From positions 124,001-188,000 of the forward strand of contig NZ_JAHVHT010000003.1 of NCBI RefSeq assembly GCF_019802125.1: DNA of 64,000 nt, read 5' to 3'. The notes beneath the pieces are model-generated. The model was given only the letters and a program-made list of their open reading frames with translations, was not told where the DNA came from and did not search any database. The translations under genes were made by a program, and so were the position numbers. Shown one piece after another: positions 25,997 to 35,991 of this stretch (position 1 is the first letter of the stretch; the number at the start of each line of letters is the position of its first letter). Source of the stretch: Tateyamaria omphalii (GTDB lineage: Bacteria; Pseudomonadota; Alphaproteobacteria; Rhodobacterales; Rhodobacteraceae).

Positions 25997-27301
25997 ATGA
26001 AAACGACGATCACCCTCATTCTTGCTTTTGGCATTATCGGTGGAACCTATGTGGCGACTTTTGGCGCGCCAGCAGCCATTCTTTCGCTGATGCCACAAGA
26101 GCAGTCGGAACAACCCGGCGGCGAAAGCACCGAGCGGCAGCAGGTGCGGACCGCGCCGGAGGGTCGGCCCCGCCGCGAAGGGCGACCAGGGCGCTCAAGC
26201 GCAACCATCGTCGCAATGCAAGAACTGGAAACCTCCGTCTACGAACACAATTTGCGCGCCATAGGCAGTACTGTCGCAGCCCGCAGTGTAGATGTGACAG
26301 CGGACGTGTCGGGGACAATCACCAAGGTGAGCGCCATCCCCAATGACCGGGTAGAGGTCGGTGACATCCTGTTTCAGCTCGATGACAGGACGGAACAACT
26401 GAATGTCGAAATCGCGCAGGCTGAACTGGATCAGGCGTCACAGGCATTGCAGCGCTATCGCAGTCTGGCAAACAGCTCTGCGGTGTCCGCGGTCGATATC
26501 GCCGATGCTGAAATTGCCGTCCGTCTTGCAGAAGGGGCGCTGAACCTTGCGCGTGTTGCTCTGGATGAGCGCGCGGTGCGGGCCGCCATTGCAGGGCAGG
26601 TGGGGCTCAGCACGCTGGATATTGGCGACCGGGTCAACGAAGGTGACGTGCTTGTCAGCATCGACGCCCTCGATGAGTTGCTCATCGAGTTTGAATTGCC
26701 GGAGCGTGCCATCGGTTTGCTGGAGGTGGGACGCGCAATACGTGCAAGCACTCCGGCTTATGTGGGTGAGGTCTTTGACGGCCAGATTGTTGCATACGAC
26801 AGTCGCCTCGACAGTGTCACGCGCAGTGTCACGGTGCAGGCGTTGATCGGCAACAGCGACCGCAGGCTCTGGCCTGGCATGACGTTTTCAATTCGCTTGG
26901 AGGATCGGACCGATCCCCTGCCCACCGTCCCGGTGACCGCCATCACGTGGACCCGGGATGGCGCCGGGATCTGGAGCGTGCAGAACGGAACGGCGTCGCG
27001 CGTACCGGTCACCATTCTCTACCGGCAGGGCGACAATGTCTGGCTTGATACCGATCTTGCGGCAGGTGCCCGGATCGTAACCGAGGGCGCGCAAAAGCTG
27101 CGTGATGGCGCAACCGTACGCGCGACAGACGGCCCTGGATCGCCGCCGACACGTGCAGCGGACCCCAGGGATGAGGCACCATCTGCCAGTGTGCGGCAGC
27201 GCCCGGCGGATGCGCCTGAACCGCAGGCTGAGACCAGAACTGCGGACCAGGCAGCGCAAGAGACTCCAAATGAGAACCGGCGCGAAGAGGACCCGGCATG
27301 A
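25997..27301 (+). CDS. RND efflux periplasmic adaptor (membrane fusion protein)
   Basis: This 434-residue adaptor links an inner-membrane RND pump to an outer-membrane channel. An N-terminal membrane anchor (5-30) is followed by an Arg/Pro-rich spacer, the lipoyl half-motifs VDVTADVSGTITKVSAIPNDRVEVGDILFQLDD, a coiled-coil hairpin (about 145-195) and beta-barrel segments. The C-terminal 70 residues are a low-complexity Ala/Pro/Asp/Gln-rich tail that typical adaptors lack. The stop overlaps the RND start (ATGA). No outer-membrane channel gene is adjacent. Confidence 0.93.
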   Translation: MKTTITLILAFGIIGGTYVATFGAPAAILSLMPQEQSEQPGGESTERQQVRTAPEGRPRREGRPGRSSATIVAMQELETSVYEHNLRAIGSTVAARSVDVTADVSGTITKVSAIPNDRVEVGDILFQLDDRTEQLNVEIAQAELDQASQALQRYRSLANSSAVSAVDIADAEIAVRLAEGALNLARVALDERAVRAAIAGQVGLSTLDIGDRVNEGDVLVSIDALDELLIEFELPERAIGLLEVGRAIRASTPAYVGEVFDGQIVAYDSRLDSVTRSVTVQALIGNSDRRLWPGMTFSIRLEDRTDPLPTVPVTAITWTRDGAGIWSVQNGTASRVPVTILYRQGDNVWLDTDLAAGARIVTEGAQKLRDGATVRATDGPGSPPTRAADPRDEAPSASVRQRPADAPEPQAETRTADQAAQETPNENRREEDPA

Positions 27302-30300
27302 GCGACAGCAGGTTGCACCGGATCGGCCGAAAGGGAATTGCAGATCTGTTTGTCTCGCGGCCCATCTTGGGCATTGTCCTGAACCTTCTGATCCTGATTG
27401 CTGGCTTGGCGGCTCTCTTCAACGTTGATGTGCGCGAGATGCCTGATGTGGACCAGCCAGTGCTCTCCGTGCGCACCGAGCTTGAAGGCGCTGTGCCCTC
27501 TACCGTCGATACGGAGATCACACAGGTCCTGGAGGACGCGCTGAGTGCACTTGATGGCGTCGCGTATATCGAGGCCAGTTCATCTGCTGGGGTAAGCCGC
27601 ATCACACTCGATTTGTCCGATGGCACAAACATCGACATTGCTGCAAGCGAAGCCCGAGAGATCGTCTCGGATACCGTGCGCCAATTGCCCGATGATATCG
27701 AGGATCCAGTGGTGTCAAAAAGCGATACCACGTCGGACGCGATTATCAGGCTGGCGCTTCAGGGCGATGCGACGCTCGACGAATTGACCCAACTCGCCGA
27801 GGGGCAGATCTATGACCGTTTGTCATTGATCGACGGCATCGCCGAGGTGACGCTACGTGGCGACCGGGCCGACGAATTTCGGATCACACTAAACGTTCCA
27901 TCTCTTCTGAGCCGCGGCCTGACTGTCTTTGACGTGGCTGATGCGCTGGGGAACCTGCGCGATGACACGCCGCTGGGATCTTTGGACGCCGAAAACCAGA
28001 CCCTCGCGCTGCGGGTTGGCAATCCGGAGGTGACGGTCGACGCCATCGCCAACATCCCTGTCAATGACACCACGCGCGTGGCGGATGTCGCCTTTGTCCA
28101 AAAGACCGCGGAGGACAGCGATGTATTTGTCCGCGTGAATGGACAAACCGGTGTCGGGCTCGAAATCACACGTCAGTCGGAGGGCAACACTCTGACCATA
28201 TCGCGCGACGTACGCGCCGCGGTCGAAGAATTGCGTGCCGGCCTGCCGGAAGGGGTCTCGCTGTTCATCACGACCGATGACGGGGTTTTCATCGAAGGGT
28301 CGATGACCGAAGTAACCAAGTCGATCTTGCTGGCAACGCTCATCGTGATTGCCGTGATTTTTGCATTTCTGCGTTCGCCCCGTGCCACTCTGATCCCGGC
28401 AGTGACGATCCCGTTCGCGCTTGTTGGCGCAGTCGGTGCCATATGGCTGGTCGGGTTTTCGGTCAATACGATCAGCCTGCTGGCCTTCGTGTTGGCAACC
28501 GGCATGGTGGTCGATGATGCTATCGTGGTGGTCGAGAATATCGTGCGCAAGCGTAAATCCGGAATGGGCCGGGCAGCGGCTGCAGCAGCAGGCACAAATG
28601 AGGTGTTCTTTGCCGTTGTGTCCACCACGGCCACGCTCGCCGCCGTGTTCATTCCCATCTCTTTCCTGCCGGGGCAGGCGGGCGGTGTGTTTTCAGAATT
28701 CGGCTTTGTGCTGGCCTTTTGCGTGACACTATCCTCCATTACGGCGTTGACCCTGGCACCCGTTCTTGCGTCCATTTTCGATCCCGGCAAAACGAAAGCG
28801 TTCGAGGAAGCAGGCACATCTGCTTCAACGCGGCCGGGCCCGCTAGCACGCACCTTTGATTCGGTAATTGACTGGTCGCTTCGCACACCTGTGATTGTTT
28901 TGGCAGTGGCCACCGGCTTTGCCATCATCGCTGCGGGGGCGGCCGGGACACTGACCTCGGAAATCACGCCAACCGAGGATCGCGGCGTGTTCCTGATCCA
29001 GGCAAGGGGCGCCAGCGACACGTCGACGGAGTACCTTGAAACTCAGGTGATTCAGATCGAGGACATACTCACTCCCTACCGCGAAGCGGGCGACATCACC
29101 AATGTTCTCAGCATCGTTGGCGTTGGTGGTGGAACGAATGCATTCATCATTGCCCGACTGCCTGACTGGGCTGACCGCCAACACACGCAACAGGACATTT
29201 CTGCCGAGGTCAGCGAAGCATTTGCGGCCGTGCCAGGTGTGCAGGTGTCGACCCGCTCGCCCAACAGTCTGAACATACGCGGCGCAGGACGCGGGCTCAC
29301 CTTTGCTGTCACCGGGCGGAACCTGGCGGACATCACCACCGCCGCCGATCAGTTGATCGCCGCGATGGAAGAGGAGCCTGCTTTCGTCAATCCGCAACTC
29401 AGCAACGTATCCGTGCAAGCCCAACTCGAACTGCGGGTCGATGACGATATGGCAGCTCTGTTCGGGCTCAGTGAGGCTGACATCACCGAGACCATAAGCG
29501 CCTTCGTGCAAGGCGAGGTTGCGGTCAGTGTGTTCCAGAACGACTCCGAAACCGACGTCACACTGTACCCCGGCGGACCACCCATCGACGATCCATCGGA
29601 CCTCGAGGCGTTGTTCATGCGCATGGATGATGGCCAATATGTGCCTCTCTCTGCTCTTGCCACGCTTGAACACATCGTCAGCCCGTCCGAGATCGAACGC
29701 CAGGGCGGTGCATTGTCCGTTTCGGTGCAGGCAAATCTCGGTGATGGCGTTGATCTTGGCGCTGCGATGACTGTGCTTGAAGGGATTGCAGCCGACACGC
29801 TGCCAGATGGATACTCGATCGTTTATACCGGCGAGGCGGCAACACTCATAGAGAGCCAGTCAACCATCTACCTGATCTTTGCCACCGCCTTGCTGGTCGT
29901 GTTTCTGGTGTTGTCCGCGCAGTTTGAGAGTTTTGTAAGTGCCGTTGTCATCCTTTTGACCGTGCCATTCGGTCTGGCAGCAGCTTTGCTGGCGATGTCT
30001 CTGACGGGGGGCTCTTTGAACTACTACAGTCAGATCGGGTTGGTCATGTTGATTGGCGTGATGTCGAAAAATGGCATCCTGATCGTCGAGTTTGCCAACC
30101 AACTGCGCGCGGCGGGGCAGGATATTGACAGCGCCATCCGCGATGCGTTGCGGCTGCGTATCCGCCCGGTCATGATGACAATGGTTTCGACGGTGTTTGG
30201 CGGGTTGCCTTTGATCCTGACGTCAGGTGCGGGTGCCGAGGCGCGCATTGCCGTCGGATGGGTGATCATTGGCGGGCTGGGCTTTGCAACCGTGTTTACA

Positions 30301-30426
30301 CTGTTCCTGACACCGATCTTCTATCGCTACGTTGCTGGCCTGGGCTACGAACCGGGCATGGCAGCGCAGCGTTTGAGGCAAGAACGCAAGCAATCAACGG
30401 TCAAGCCCACCCCGCGCGCCGCCTAG
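27298..30426 (+). CDS. RND efflux transporter (AcrB/MexB-like inner membrane pump)
   Basis: This 1042-residue proton-driven pump has twelve membrane segments in the RND layout (TM1 near 25, TM2-6 about 340-500, TM7 near 540, TM8-12 about 860-1020) and two large periplasmic loops. VLATGMVVDDAIVVVENI is the TM4 motif with the Asp-Asp proton relay. GVMSKNGILIVEFANQ in TM10 supplies the relay Lys. Length matches family norms. The group resembles multidrug rather than heavy-metal RND pumps. Coupled translation with the adaptor. Confidence 0.94.
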   Translation: MSDSRLHRIGRKGIADLFVSRPILGIVLNLLILIAGLAALFNVDVREMPDVDQPVLSVRTELEGAVPSTVDTEITQVLEDALSALDGVAYIEASSSAGVSRITLDLSDGTNIDIAASEAREIVSDTVRQLPDDIEDPVVSKSDTTSDAIIRLALQGDATLDELTQLAEGQIYDRLSLIDGIAEVTLRGDRADEFRITLNVPSLLSRGLTVFDVADALGNLRDDTPLGSLDAENQTLALRVGNPEVTVDAIANIPVNDTTRVADVAFVQKTAEDSDVFVRVNGQTGVGLEITRQSEGNTLTISRDVRAAVEELRAGLPEGVSLFITTDDGVFIEGSMTEVTKSILLATLIVIAVIFAFLRSPRATLIPAVTIPFALVGAVGAIWLVGFSVNTISLLAFVLATGMVVDDAIVVVENIVRKRKSGMGRAAAAAAGTNEVFFAVVSTTATLAAVFIPISFLPGQAGGVFSEFGFVLAFCVTLSSITALTLAPVLASIFDPGKTKAFEEAGTSASTRPGPLARTFDSVIDWSLRTPVIVLAVATGFAIIAAGAAGTLTSEITPTEDRGVFLIQARGASDTSTEYLETQVIQIEDILTPYREAGDITNVLSIVGVGGGTNAFIIARLPDWADRQHTQQDISAEVSEAFAAVPGVQVSTRSPNSLNIRGAGRGLTFAVTGRNLADITTAADQLIAAMEEEPAFVNPQLSNVSVQAQLELRVDDDMAALFGLSEADITETISAFVQGEVAVSVFQNDSETDVTLYPGGPPIDDPSDLEALFMRMDDGQYVPLSALATLEHIVSPSEIERQGGALSVSVQANLGDGVDLGAAMTVLEGIAADTLPDGYSIVYTGEAATLIESQSTIYLIFATALLVVFLVLSAQFESFVSAVVILLTVPFGLAAALLAMSLTGGSLNYYSQIGLVMLIGVMSKNGILIVEFANQLRAAGQDIDSAIRDALRLRIRPVMMTMVSTVFGGLPLILTSGAGAEARIAVGWVIIGGLGFATVFTLFLTPIFYRYVAGLGYEPGMAAQRLRQERKQSTVKPTPRAA

Positions 30427-30597
30427 TTCAGCGGTCGCGGGTGAGATACGCGCGCCAAAAGAATGAAGTACGATCGCACACCTTGGGCAGGAGCAAGCAG
30501 GATTGAGGTGGCAACAAAGGGTTTCAATCGCACGAGGTGTTTCGGCAGATCAGTGACGGGGCATTGCGAGCCATGAATGTCATCGGTCTTGATGCAA

Positions 30598-30613
30598 GGC
30601 GGTAGCCACCGCC
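30598..30613. terminator. Possible hairpin between convergent RND and SulP genes
   Basis: GGCGGT-AGCC-ACCGCC forms a perfect 6-bp stem in the 261-bp spacer between convergent genes. There is no T run on either side, so intrinsic termination is uncertain. The rest of the spacer shows nothing recognisable. Confidence 0.35.
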
Positions 30614-30687
30614 CTAGGTTATCGCGATTGTACCCGCGGGCGCCGCGTGAACCGGTTCATTTTGTTCCTGCGAAATCGAACGTCTGT

Positions 30688-32427
30688 CTATTTGGTACCA
30701 TGCCCATCTGGCGACCTTGAAAGCTGCGTCCAGGCGTCGAACTGAGACAGGAAGACCCGTCCGTTTAGGTTCGTGATGAAATGTGACCGTTTGAGGCGAT
30801 CCATAACCGGGCCTTTGACCTCAGACAAATGCAAGCCCACGCGCATGTCCTTTAGACGATGGTTGATGGCTTCGAAGCATTCCAGTGCCGAATAGTCGAT
30901 TTCGTTTATCGCCGAACACATCAAGACAACGTTTCTGACCTCGGACCCTTCGGTGACACGTGTCTGGATCAGATCCTCCAGAAAACGGGCGTTCACGAAA
31001 AACAGGCTCTCATCCACACGCAAGCTGACCAACGCCGGATCGGTTTCAACTGAGTGACGATGTATGTTCCGAAAGTGTTCGGTGCCGGGCACCCGACCGA
31101 CCTCGGCCACATGAGGGCGCGACGTCTTGTGGAGGTGCAGCAGCACGGATATCGCCACGCCGGAGGCAACACCCACTTCTACGCCAAGGCCCAGCGTCAA
31201 CAGGATTGTGGCGGTCACCGCAATGAAGTCCGCGCGACTGTATGCCCAAGTCCTTCTGAGGATCGAAACATCCACAAGCGACAGCACCGCCACGATGATC
31301 GTCGCCGCCAGCGTGGCGGTTGGGAGGTAGTACACCAATGGCGTCAAAGCTACGGCTGCCACAGCCAAGCCGATAGCGGTATACGCACCGGCAGCCGGTG
31401 TTTCGGCCCCTGCGTCAGAATTGACGACCGAACGCGCAAAACCGCCGGTGACCGGATAGCCACCCGTAAAGGCGGCGCCGAGGTTGGCCGCACCGAGCCC
31501 GATCAGTTCCTGATCCGGGTCGATGCGCTGACGTTTTTTGGCAGCAAGCGTTTGCGCAACGGACACGGATTCCACGAACCCGATGATCGAGATCAGGAGT
31601 GCCGGCATCAATAGCGCGCTGACCAGTTCAAGTTCAAAGTTGGGCAGGGTCAGTGGTGGCAGGCTCCTTGGAACCGTCCCCACGATCTTGACGCCTTGAT
31701 CGGCAAGGTCAAACGCCCACACGCCAACTGTGGTCGCCACAACTGCAGCCACCGGCCCAACCTTGATGGCGACATCTGCAACTTTTGGGCGGATGCCTAA
31801 ACGCATCAGCGTTTGCCGCAAGCCGTTGCGCACCCAAAGGAGAAAAGAAGTTGCGGCCAAGCCTATGGCAAGGGTGATCAAGTTTGTATCGCTCAGGTGT
31901 AAAAATAGCGACGCCAGCATTTCAGGCAGGGTGTGTCCGTGCGCTGGCACACCCAGAATGTGCTTCAGTTGGCTTGTGGCGATCAGAATGCCCGACGCAG
32001 CGACAAAGCCCGCGATGACAGGGTGGCTGAGGAAATTGGCCAGGAAACCCAACCGGAAGACGCCCATCAGCAATAGAATGGCGCCCGACAAAGAGGCCAG
32101 TGTCAGGGCAGCAGCGGCATAGCCCGCTGTTCCTTGTTCCGCGACCTGTCCGATTGCGGACGCGGTCAAAAGTGACACCACGGCCACCGGGCCAACCGCG
32201 AGTGCGCGGCTCGTTCCGAAAATCGCATAGAGCAGGATCGGTGCAATTGACGCGTAAAGGCCCGCTTCGGGCGGAAGGCCGGCCAACATGGCATAGGCAA
32301 GACTTTGCGGGATCAGCATGATCGTCACGATCACGGCTGCGATCATGTCACTGGAAAACGCTTCACGGTTGTAGGTTCGGCCCCAATCAAGCACGGGCAT
32401 GTAGCGGCGCAGGCTGTCAATCATCAT
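30688..32427 (-). CDS. SulP family anion transporter with STAS domain
   Basis: This 579-residue transporter for sulfate, bicarbonate or related anions starts with the SulP signature (AVIVTIMLIPQSLAYAMLAGLPPEAGLYAS), has about ten to twelve membrane segments, and ends in a cytoplasmic STAS domain (about 440-560; CSAINEIDYSALE). Its place at the end of a sulfide/persulfide operon suggests that it exports or imports sulfate or sulfite, the end products of sulfide oxidation. It starts 100 bp after the DUF442-SQR stop, so it may have its own promoter. Confidence 0.93.
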   Translation of the reverse strand: MMIDSLRRYMPVLDWGRTYNREAFSSDMIAAVIVTIMLIPQSLAYAMLAGLPPEAGLYASIAPILLYAIFGTSRALAVGPVAVVSLLTASAIGQVAEQGTAGYAAAALTLASLSGAILLLMGVFRLGFLANFLSHPVIAGFVAASGILIATSQLKHILGVPAHGHTLPEMLASLFLHLSDTNLITLAIGLAATSFLLWVRNGLRQTLMRLGIRPKVADVAIKVGPVAAVVATTVGVWAFDLADQGVKIVGTVPRSLPPLTLPNFELELVSALLMPALLISIIGFVESVSVAQTLAAKKRQRIDPDQELIGLGAANLGAAFTGGYPVTGGFARSVVNSDAGAETPAAGAYTAIGLAVAAVALTPLVYYLPTATLAATIIVAVLSLVDVSILRRTWAYSRADFIAVTATILLTLGLGVEVGVASGVAISVLLHLHKTSRPHVAEVGRVPGTEHFRNIHRHSVETDPALVSLRVDESLFFVNARFLEDLIQTRVTEGSEVRNVVLMCSAINEIDYSALECFEAINHRLKDMRVGLHLSEVKGPVMDRLKRSHFITNLNGRVFLSQFDAWTQLSRSPDGHGTK

Positions 32428-32527
32428 CTATTCCGAACAAAAAAGGACGGGCTCTCCTGTTCGTTCTTGCGCCCGTCCGATCGCAAGGCGTGAAAAAACA
32501 GTGCCATGCACATTATTGATAAGCGGT

Positions 32528-34207
32528 CTATTCAGCCGCGACCTTCAGTTTTTCCGGTTTGGCCATCCATTCCTTCCCCTTGAGCATTGCTTTCCAATAG
32601 ATCGGCGGCAGCATACGCTCCTTGAGAAACCACGCGAGGCGCGTGGGCTTGGTGCCATCCAGCATCGCCGCCGGGAAACTCGGCTTCAGAACACCACCAT
32701 AGCCAAATTCGGCCAGAACGATCTTGCCGCGCTCCACGGTCAGGGGACACGAACCATAGCCGTCATAGGCTGCGGTGGGTGAGCGGCCGGAGATGTCGGC
32801 TACGATGTTCTCGGCCACCGTTGGTGCCTGTTTGCGCGCGGCCGCTGCGGTCTTGGCGTTGGGCGCGTTCATGACGTCGCCAAGGCTCCAGATGTTGTCA
32901 TGGCTTGCATGGCGCAGCGTTGCCTGATCCACATCGACCCAGCCGGCGGCATCGGCCAGGGGAGAGACCCGGATGAAATCCGGAGCAACCTGCGGTGGGC
33001 AGACATGCAGCATGTCGAAGTCGACGGTTGTGCTCTCAGGTTCTGTGTCCGGCTTGGCGATCCTGAACGTCGCTGTTTTCGCAACGCCATCCACCGAGAC
33101 CAGGTTGTGAAAGAAGTTGAGCGTCGCGTCGTACTTGTCGACGTATCGTTCAAGCGCAGGCACGTAATCCTTTACGCCGAACAACACGCCACCCGCATTC
33201 ATGAACTGTATGTCGATGTCCTTCAGGCGACCGTTGCGGACCCACGCATCACCAGACAGGTACATCGCTTTTTGCGGCGCGCCTGCGCATTTGATCGGCA
33301 TCGGCGGCTGGGTGAAGATCGCACGACCTTCCTTCAGCTCTTGCACGAGCTGCCAGGTATAGGGGGCAAGGTCGTATCGGTAGTTCGACGTCACGCCATT
33401 GCGGCCCAGCGTGTCTTCCAGACCTTCAACCGCTTCCCAATCCAGTTTTAGACCGGGGCAGACGACCAGCCGGTCGTACTTCACCACACGGCACCCATCC
33501 AGGATCACCGCATTGTCTGCAGGCTCGAACGCAGCCACGGCAGCTTGGATCCACCTCACCCCGCGCGGAATGAGGGACCCCATTGTCTTGGCGGTTTGAC
33601 TGGCTTCAAAGATACCGCCGCCGACCATCGTCCAACCGGGTTGATAGTAGTGGATGTCAGCCGGGTCGATGATCGCGATCGACACGTTCGATGTTCGAGC
33701 CTGCAGACTGGCGGCAACGGCCACGCCTCCGGCCCCGCCGCCAACGATCACGACGTCGTACTTTGCATCGCCCATGTCCGTCGGAGTTTTGCCGCCATTG
33801 GCAATCCGCCTGGCAACACCGTTCATATCATATCCGGCGGCTTTCGTGGCGGCGAGAATCTCGGGTATCGGGCGCTTCTTGCTCTCGTGAAAGGACCACA
33901 AGGTGGCAGAGCGTGTACCGGTCCGACAATAGGCGAGCACTGGGCGCGGCACGTCGTCAAGTGCGGCGCCAAAAGCAGCGACATCCGCATCCTTCACCAT
34001 GCCGGTTTGCACCGGTACGTAGGCCGTCTTGATGTCCATGGCCTGCGCAGCCGCATCAATCTCTTCAAAGCTGGGCTGATCAGCGCCTTCGCCATCCGGG
34101 CGGTTGCATATGATGGCTCGAAATCCGGCTTCCCTGATCGCTGGCAGATCCTGCGCCGTGATCTGAGGGCTGACGGACGTCTTTTCTGTAATTCTCCTGA
34201 TATCCAT
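32528..34207 (-). CDS. Fusion of a DUF442 phosphatase-like/sulfur transferase domain with sulfide:quinone oxidoreductase-like flavoprotein
   Basis: The 559-residue protein has two parts. Residues 1-110 are a DUF442 (TIGR01244-type) domain with a PTP-like P-loop Cys94 in CRTGTRS. From about 148 a FAD Rossmann motif VVIVGGGAGGVAVAASL begins an SQR-like flavoprotein, with YYQPGWTMVGGG, KCAGAPQKAMYLSGD and HVCPP, whose cysteines are the likely redox pair. It would oxidise sulfide to persulfide and pass electrons to quinone; the fused domain may carry the sulfur onward. It lies 10 bp after the persulfide-dioxygenase-like gene in the operon. Confidence 0.9.
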   Translation of the reverse strand: MDIRRITEKTSVSPQITAQDLPAIREAGFRAIICNRPDGEGADQPSFEEIDAAAQAMDIKTAYVPVQTGMVKDADVAAFGAALDDVPRPVLAYCRTGTRSATLWSFHESKKRPIPEILAATKAAGYDMNGVARRIANGGKTPTDMGDAKYDVVIVGGGAGGVAVAASLQARTSNVSIAIIDPADIHYYQPGWTMVGGGIFEASQTAKTMGSLIPRGVRWIQAAVAAFEPADNAVILDGCRVVKYDRLVVCPGLKLDWEAVEGLEDTLGRNGVTSNYRYDLAPYTWQLVQELKEGRAIFTQPPMPIKCAGAPQKAMYLSGDAWVRNGRLKDIDIQFMNAGGVLFGVKDYVPALERYVDKYDATLNFFHNLVSVDGVAKTATFRIAKPDTEPESTTVDFDMLHVCPPQVAPDFIRVSPLADAAGWVDVDQATLRHASHDNIWSLGDVMNAPNAKTAAAARKQAPTVAENIVADISGRSPTAAYDGYGSCPLTVERGKIVLAEFGYGGVLKPSFPAAMLDGTKPTRLAWFLKERMLPPIYWKAMLKGKEWMAKPEKLKVAAE

Positions 34208-34217
34208 CTGCCCGACC

Positions 34218-35099
34218 TCAAAGACCGTTTACGGGCACTTTGAGCATTGGCTTGCCGTCCTTGTCGGTCGGCACCTCGCCTGCGCGCATGTTCACCTGCA
34301 AAGAAGGAATGATCAGTTTGGGCATCGCCAATTGGGCGTCCCGCTCGGTTCGGAACTTGACGAAGTCGTCCTTTGACTTGCCGCCGCCCACATGGATGTT
34401 GTGTGCCTTCTCCTCGCCAACGGTCGTCTCCCAGGCAATGTCGCGGCCGTTCGGTCCGTAGTCGTGGCACATGAACAGGCGCATATCGTCGGGCAAGCTC
34501 AGAACCTTCTGGATGCTGTCGTAAAGAACACCGGCATCACCGCCCGGGAAATCGGCCCGGGCAGAACCGCCATCGGGCATAAACAGGGTGTCGCCGGTGA
34601 ATGCCGCGTTGCCCATGACATGGACCATGCAGGCGGGGGTATGTCCCGGCGTATACATGGCAAAAGCCTGCATATTGCCGATTGTGTAGGTGTCACCATC
34701 CTCGAAAAGCGCATCGAACTGAGAGCCGTCGCGCTGGAATTCGGTGCCTTCGTTGAAGACTTTTCCGAACGTGTCCTGCACCACCATGATCTTCGATCCG
34801 ATGCCGATCTGACCGCCCAGCTTTTGCTGAATGTATGGGGCCGCGCTCAGGTGGTCGGCATGGACATGGGTTTCGATGATCCATTCCAGCGTCAAACCCC
34901 GGGTTTCGATCTGTTGGATCAAGGTATCGGCATGTTCGTATGTGATCCGCCCGGCGGCGTAATCTATGTCCATCACGCTATCAACGATGGCACAAGCACT
35001 CGATGTCGGATCTTTGACGATGTAGCTGATCGTATTCGTGGTCTCGTCAAAGAACGCTTGCACGTCAGGTTTGACGGACATGTTGACGGGGTAAGTCAT
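34218..35099 (-). CDS. MBL-fold persulfide dioxygenase-like protein (Blh/ETHE1 type)
   Basis: This 293-residue metallo-beta-lactamase-fold enzyme has the metal motif His78-x-His80-x-Asp82-His83 (THVHADH), YTPGHTPACMVH, FTGDTLF and CHDYGPNGRD, all typical of Blh/ETHE1-related persulfide dioxygenases that oxidise glutathione persulfide to sulfite. The start at 35099 follows GGAGGAGAAAAG. It sits between the Pmp-like permeases and the DUF442-SQR gene, the same set as in known bigR operons, but here no ArsR-type BigR is present. Confidence 0.92.
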   Translation of the reverse strand: MTYPVNMSVKPDVQAFFDETTNTISYIVKDPTSSACAIVDSVMDIDYAAGRITYEHADTLIQQIETRGLTLEWIIETHVHADHLSAAPYIQQKLGGQIGIGSKIMVVQDTFGKVFNEGTEFQRDGSQFDALFEDGDTYTIGNMQAFAMYTPGHTPACMVHVMGNAAFTGDTLFMPDGGSARADFPGGDAGVLYDSIQKVLSLPDDMRLFMCHDYGPNGRDIAWETTVGEEKAHNIHVGGGKSKDDFVKFRTERDAQLAMPKLIIPSLQVNMRAGEVPTDKDGKPMLKVPVNGL

Positions 35100-35125
35100 G
35101 GCTTTTCTCCTCCAAGGTACTCGGA

Positions 35126-35554
35126 TCAGGATGTGGCCTTTGCCGGGTCGCCATGCCAAAGGCGACGCAGGTAGAAACCGCCCGTGACGGACACCAAAAA
35201 CAGGGCAACTTCCCACCGGCCGGTGCCAAGCGCCGGGATGGCCGCGCCCGGGCAGAAGCCTGCGATGCCCCAACCGACACCGAACAGGGCCGAGCCTCCG
35301 ACCAGTCTGGCGTCAATATTGCTTGTGGTAGGGACCTGAAATCGCGCTTCGAACAACGGCGCCTTTCGGCGCCACACCAGCCGGTATCCGATGAAAGTGA
35401 CGATCAAGGCACCACCCATGACGAACGCCAAGCTGGGGTCCCAGGTACCGGCCAAGTCAAAGAAGTTCAGCACTTTGGCCGGGTCCATCATCCCGGACAG
35501 GGCAATGCCTGTGCCAAACACCAAACCGGTCAGAAGGGCAAATAGATGCTTCAT
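35126..35554 (-). CDS. YeeE/YedE (DUF6691, PmpB-like) membrane protein
   Basis: This 142-residue membrane protein forms half of a YeeE/YedE-type sulfur-compound channel. The family signatures GLVFGTGIALSGMMDPAKVLNFFDLAG (first repeat) and GVGWGIAGFCPGAAIPALGTG (second repeat, with the conserved Cys) are present. YeeE-type proteins move thiosulfate or other small sulfur species. It starts 1 bp after the PmpA-like stop, so the two halves are made together and probably assemble. Confidence 0.92.
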   Translation of the reverse strand: MKHLFALLTGLVFGTGIALSGMMDPAKVLNFFDLAGTWDPSLAFVMGGALIVTFIGYRLVWRRKAPLFEARFQVPTTSNIDARLVGGSALFGVGWGIAGFCPGAAIPALGTGRWEVALFLVSVTGGFYLRRLWHGDPAKATS

Positions 35555-35555
35555 A

Positions 35556-35987
35556 TCAGGCTCCCAGGGCGTGGCGGATCACGAAGACGGTGATCGCGGC
35601 TGTCAGCATGAAGGTGGGCACGGCAACAAGCGAACGGACCGACAGGCGCGAAAGGCCACAAACCCCATGGCCGGATGTGCAGCCGGACCCCAGGCTCGCA
35701 CCGAATCCGACGATAACGCCACCAACGACAATCATGGCCGGGCTTACGGGAACGGTGAGCGCTGGCATCGCTCCGGTCACAGCAAAGATCAGGATGGGAG
35801 AGAGCACCATGCCAAGGACGACGGCCAGCCGCCATGACATCTCCTCCCGGGCTTCTGCGAAAATCGTGCCTGACAGAATGCCCGTCGCCCCGAAGATGCG
35901 CCCGAGGCCAAGCATCAGGAGAACGGCGCCAAGACCGATCATCAGACCGCCACCAAACGAGGCAAAGGGTGTGAACTCTGTTTCCAT
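35556..35987 (-). CDS. YeeE/YedE (PmpA-like) membrane protein
   Basis: This 143-residue membrane protein is the partner half of the YeeE-type channel. It has four hydrophobic segments and the signature FGASLGSGCTSGHGVCGLSRLSVRS with the two conserved Cys that handle the sulfur substrate. ATG at 35987 (METEF) is preceded by AAGGAG. That ribosome binding site overlaps the last codons of the microprotein at 35992-36087, so translation of the two is probably coupled. Confidence 0.92.
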   Translation of the reverse strand: METEFTPFASFGGGLMIGLGAVLLMLGLGRIFGATGILSGTIFAEAREEMSWRLAVVLGMVLSPILIFAVTGAMPALTVPVSPAMIVVGGVIVGFGASLGSGCTSGHGVCGLSRLSVRSLVAVPTFMLTAAITVFVIRHALGA

Positions 35988-35991
35988 CACC

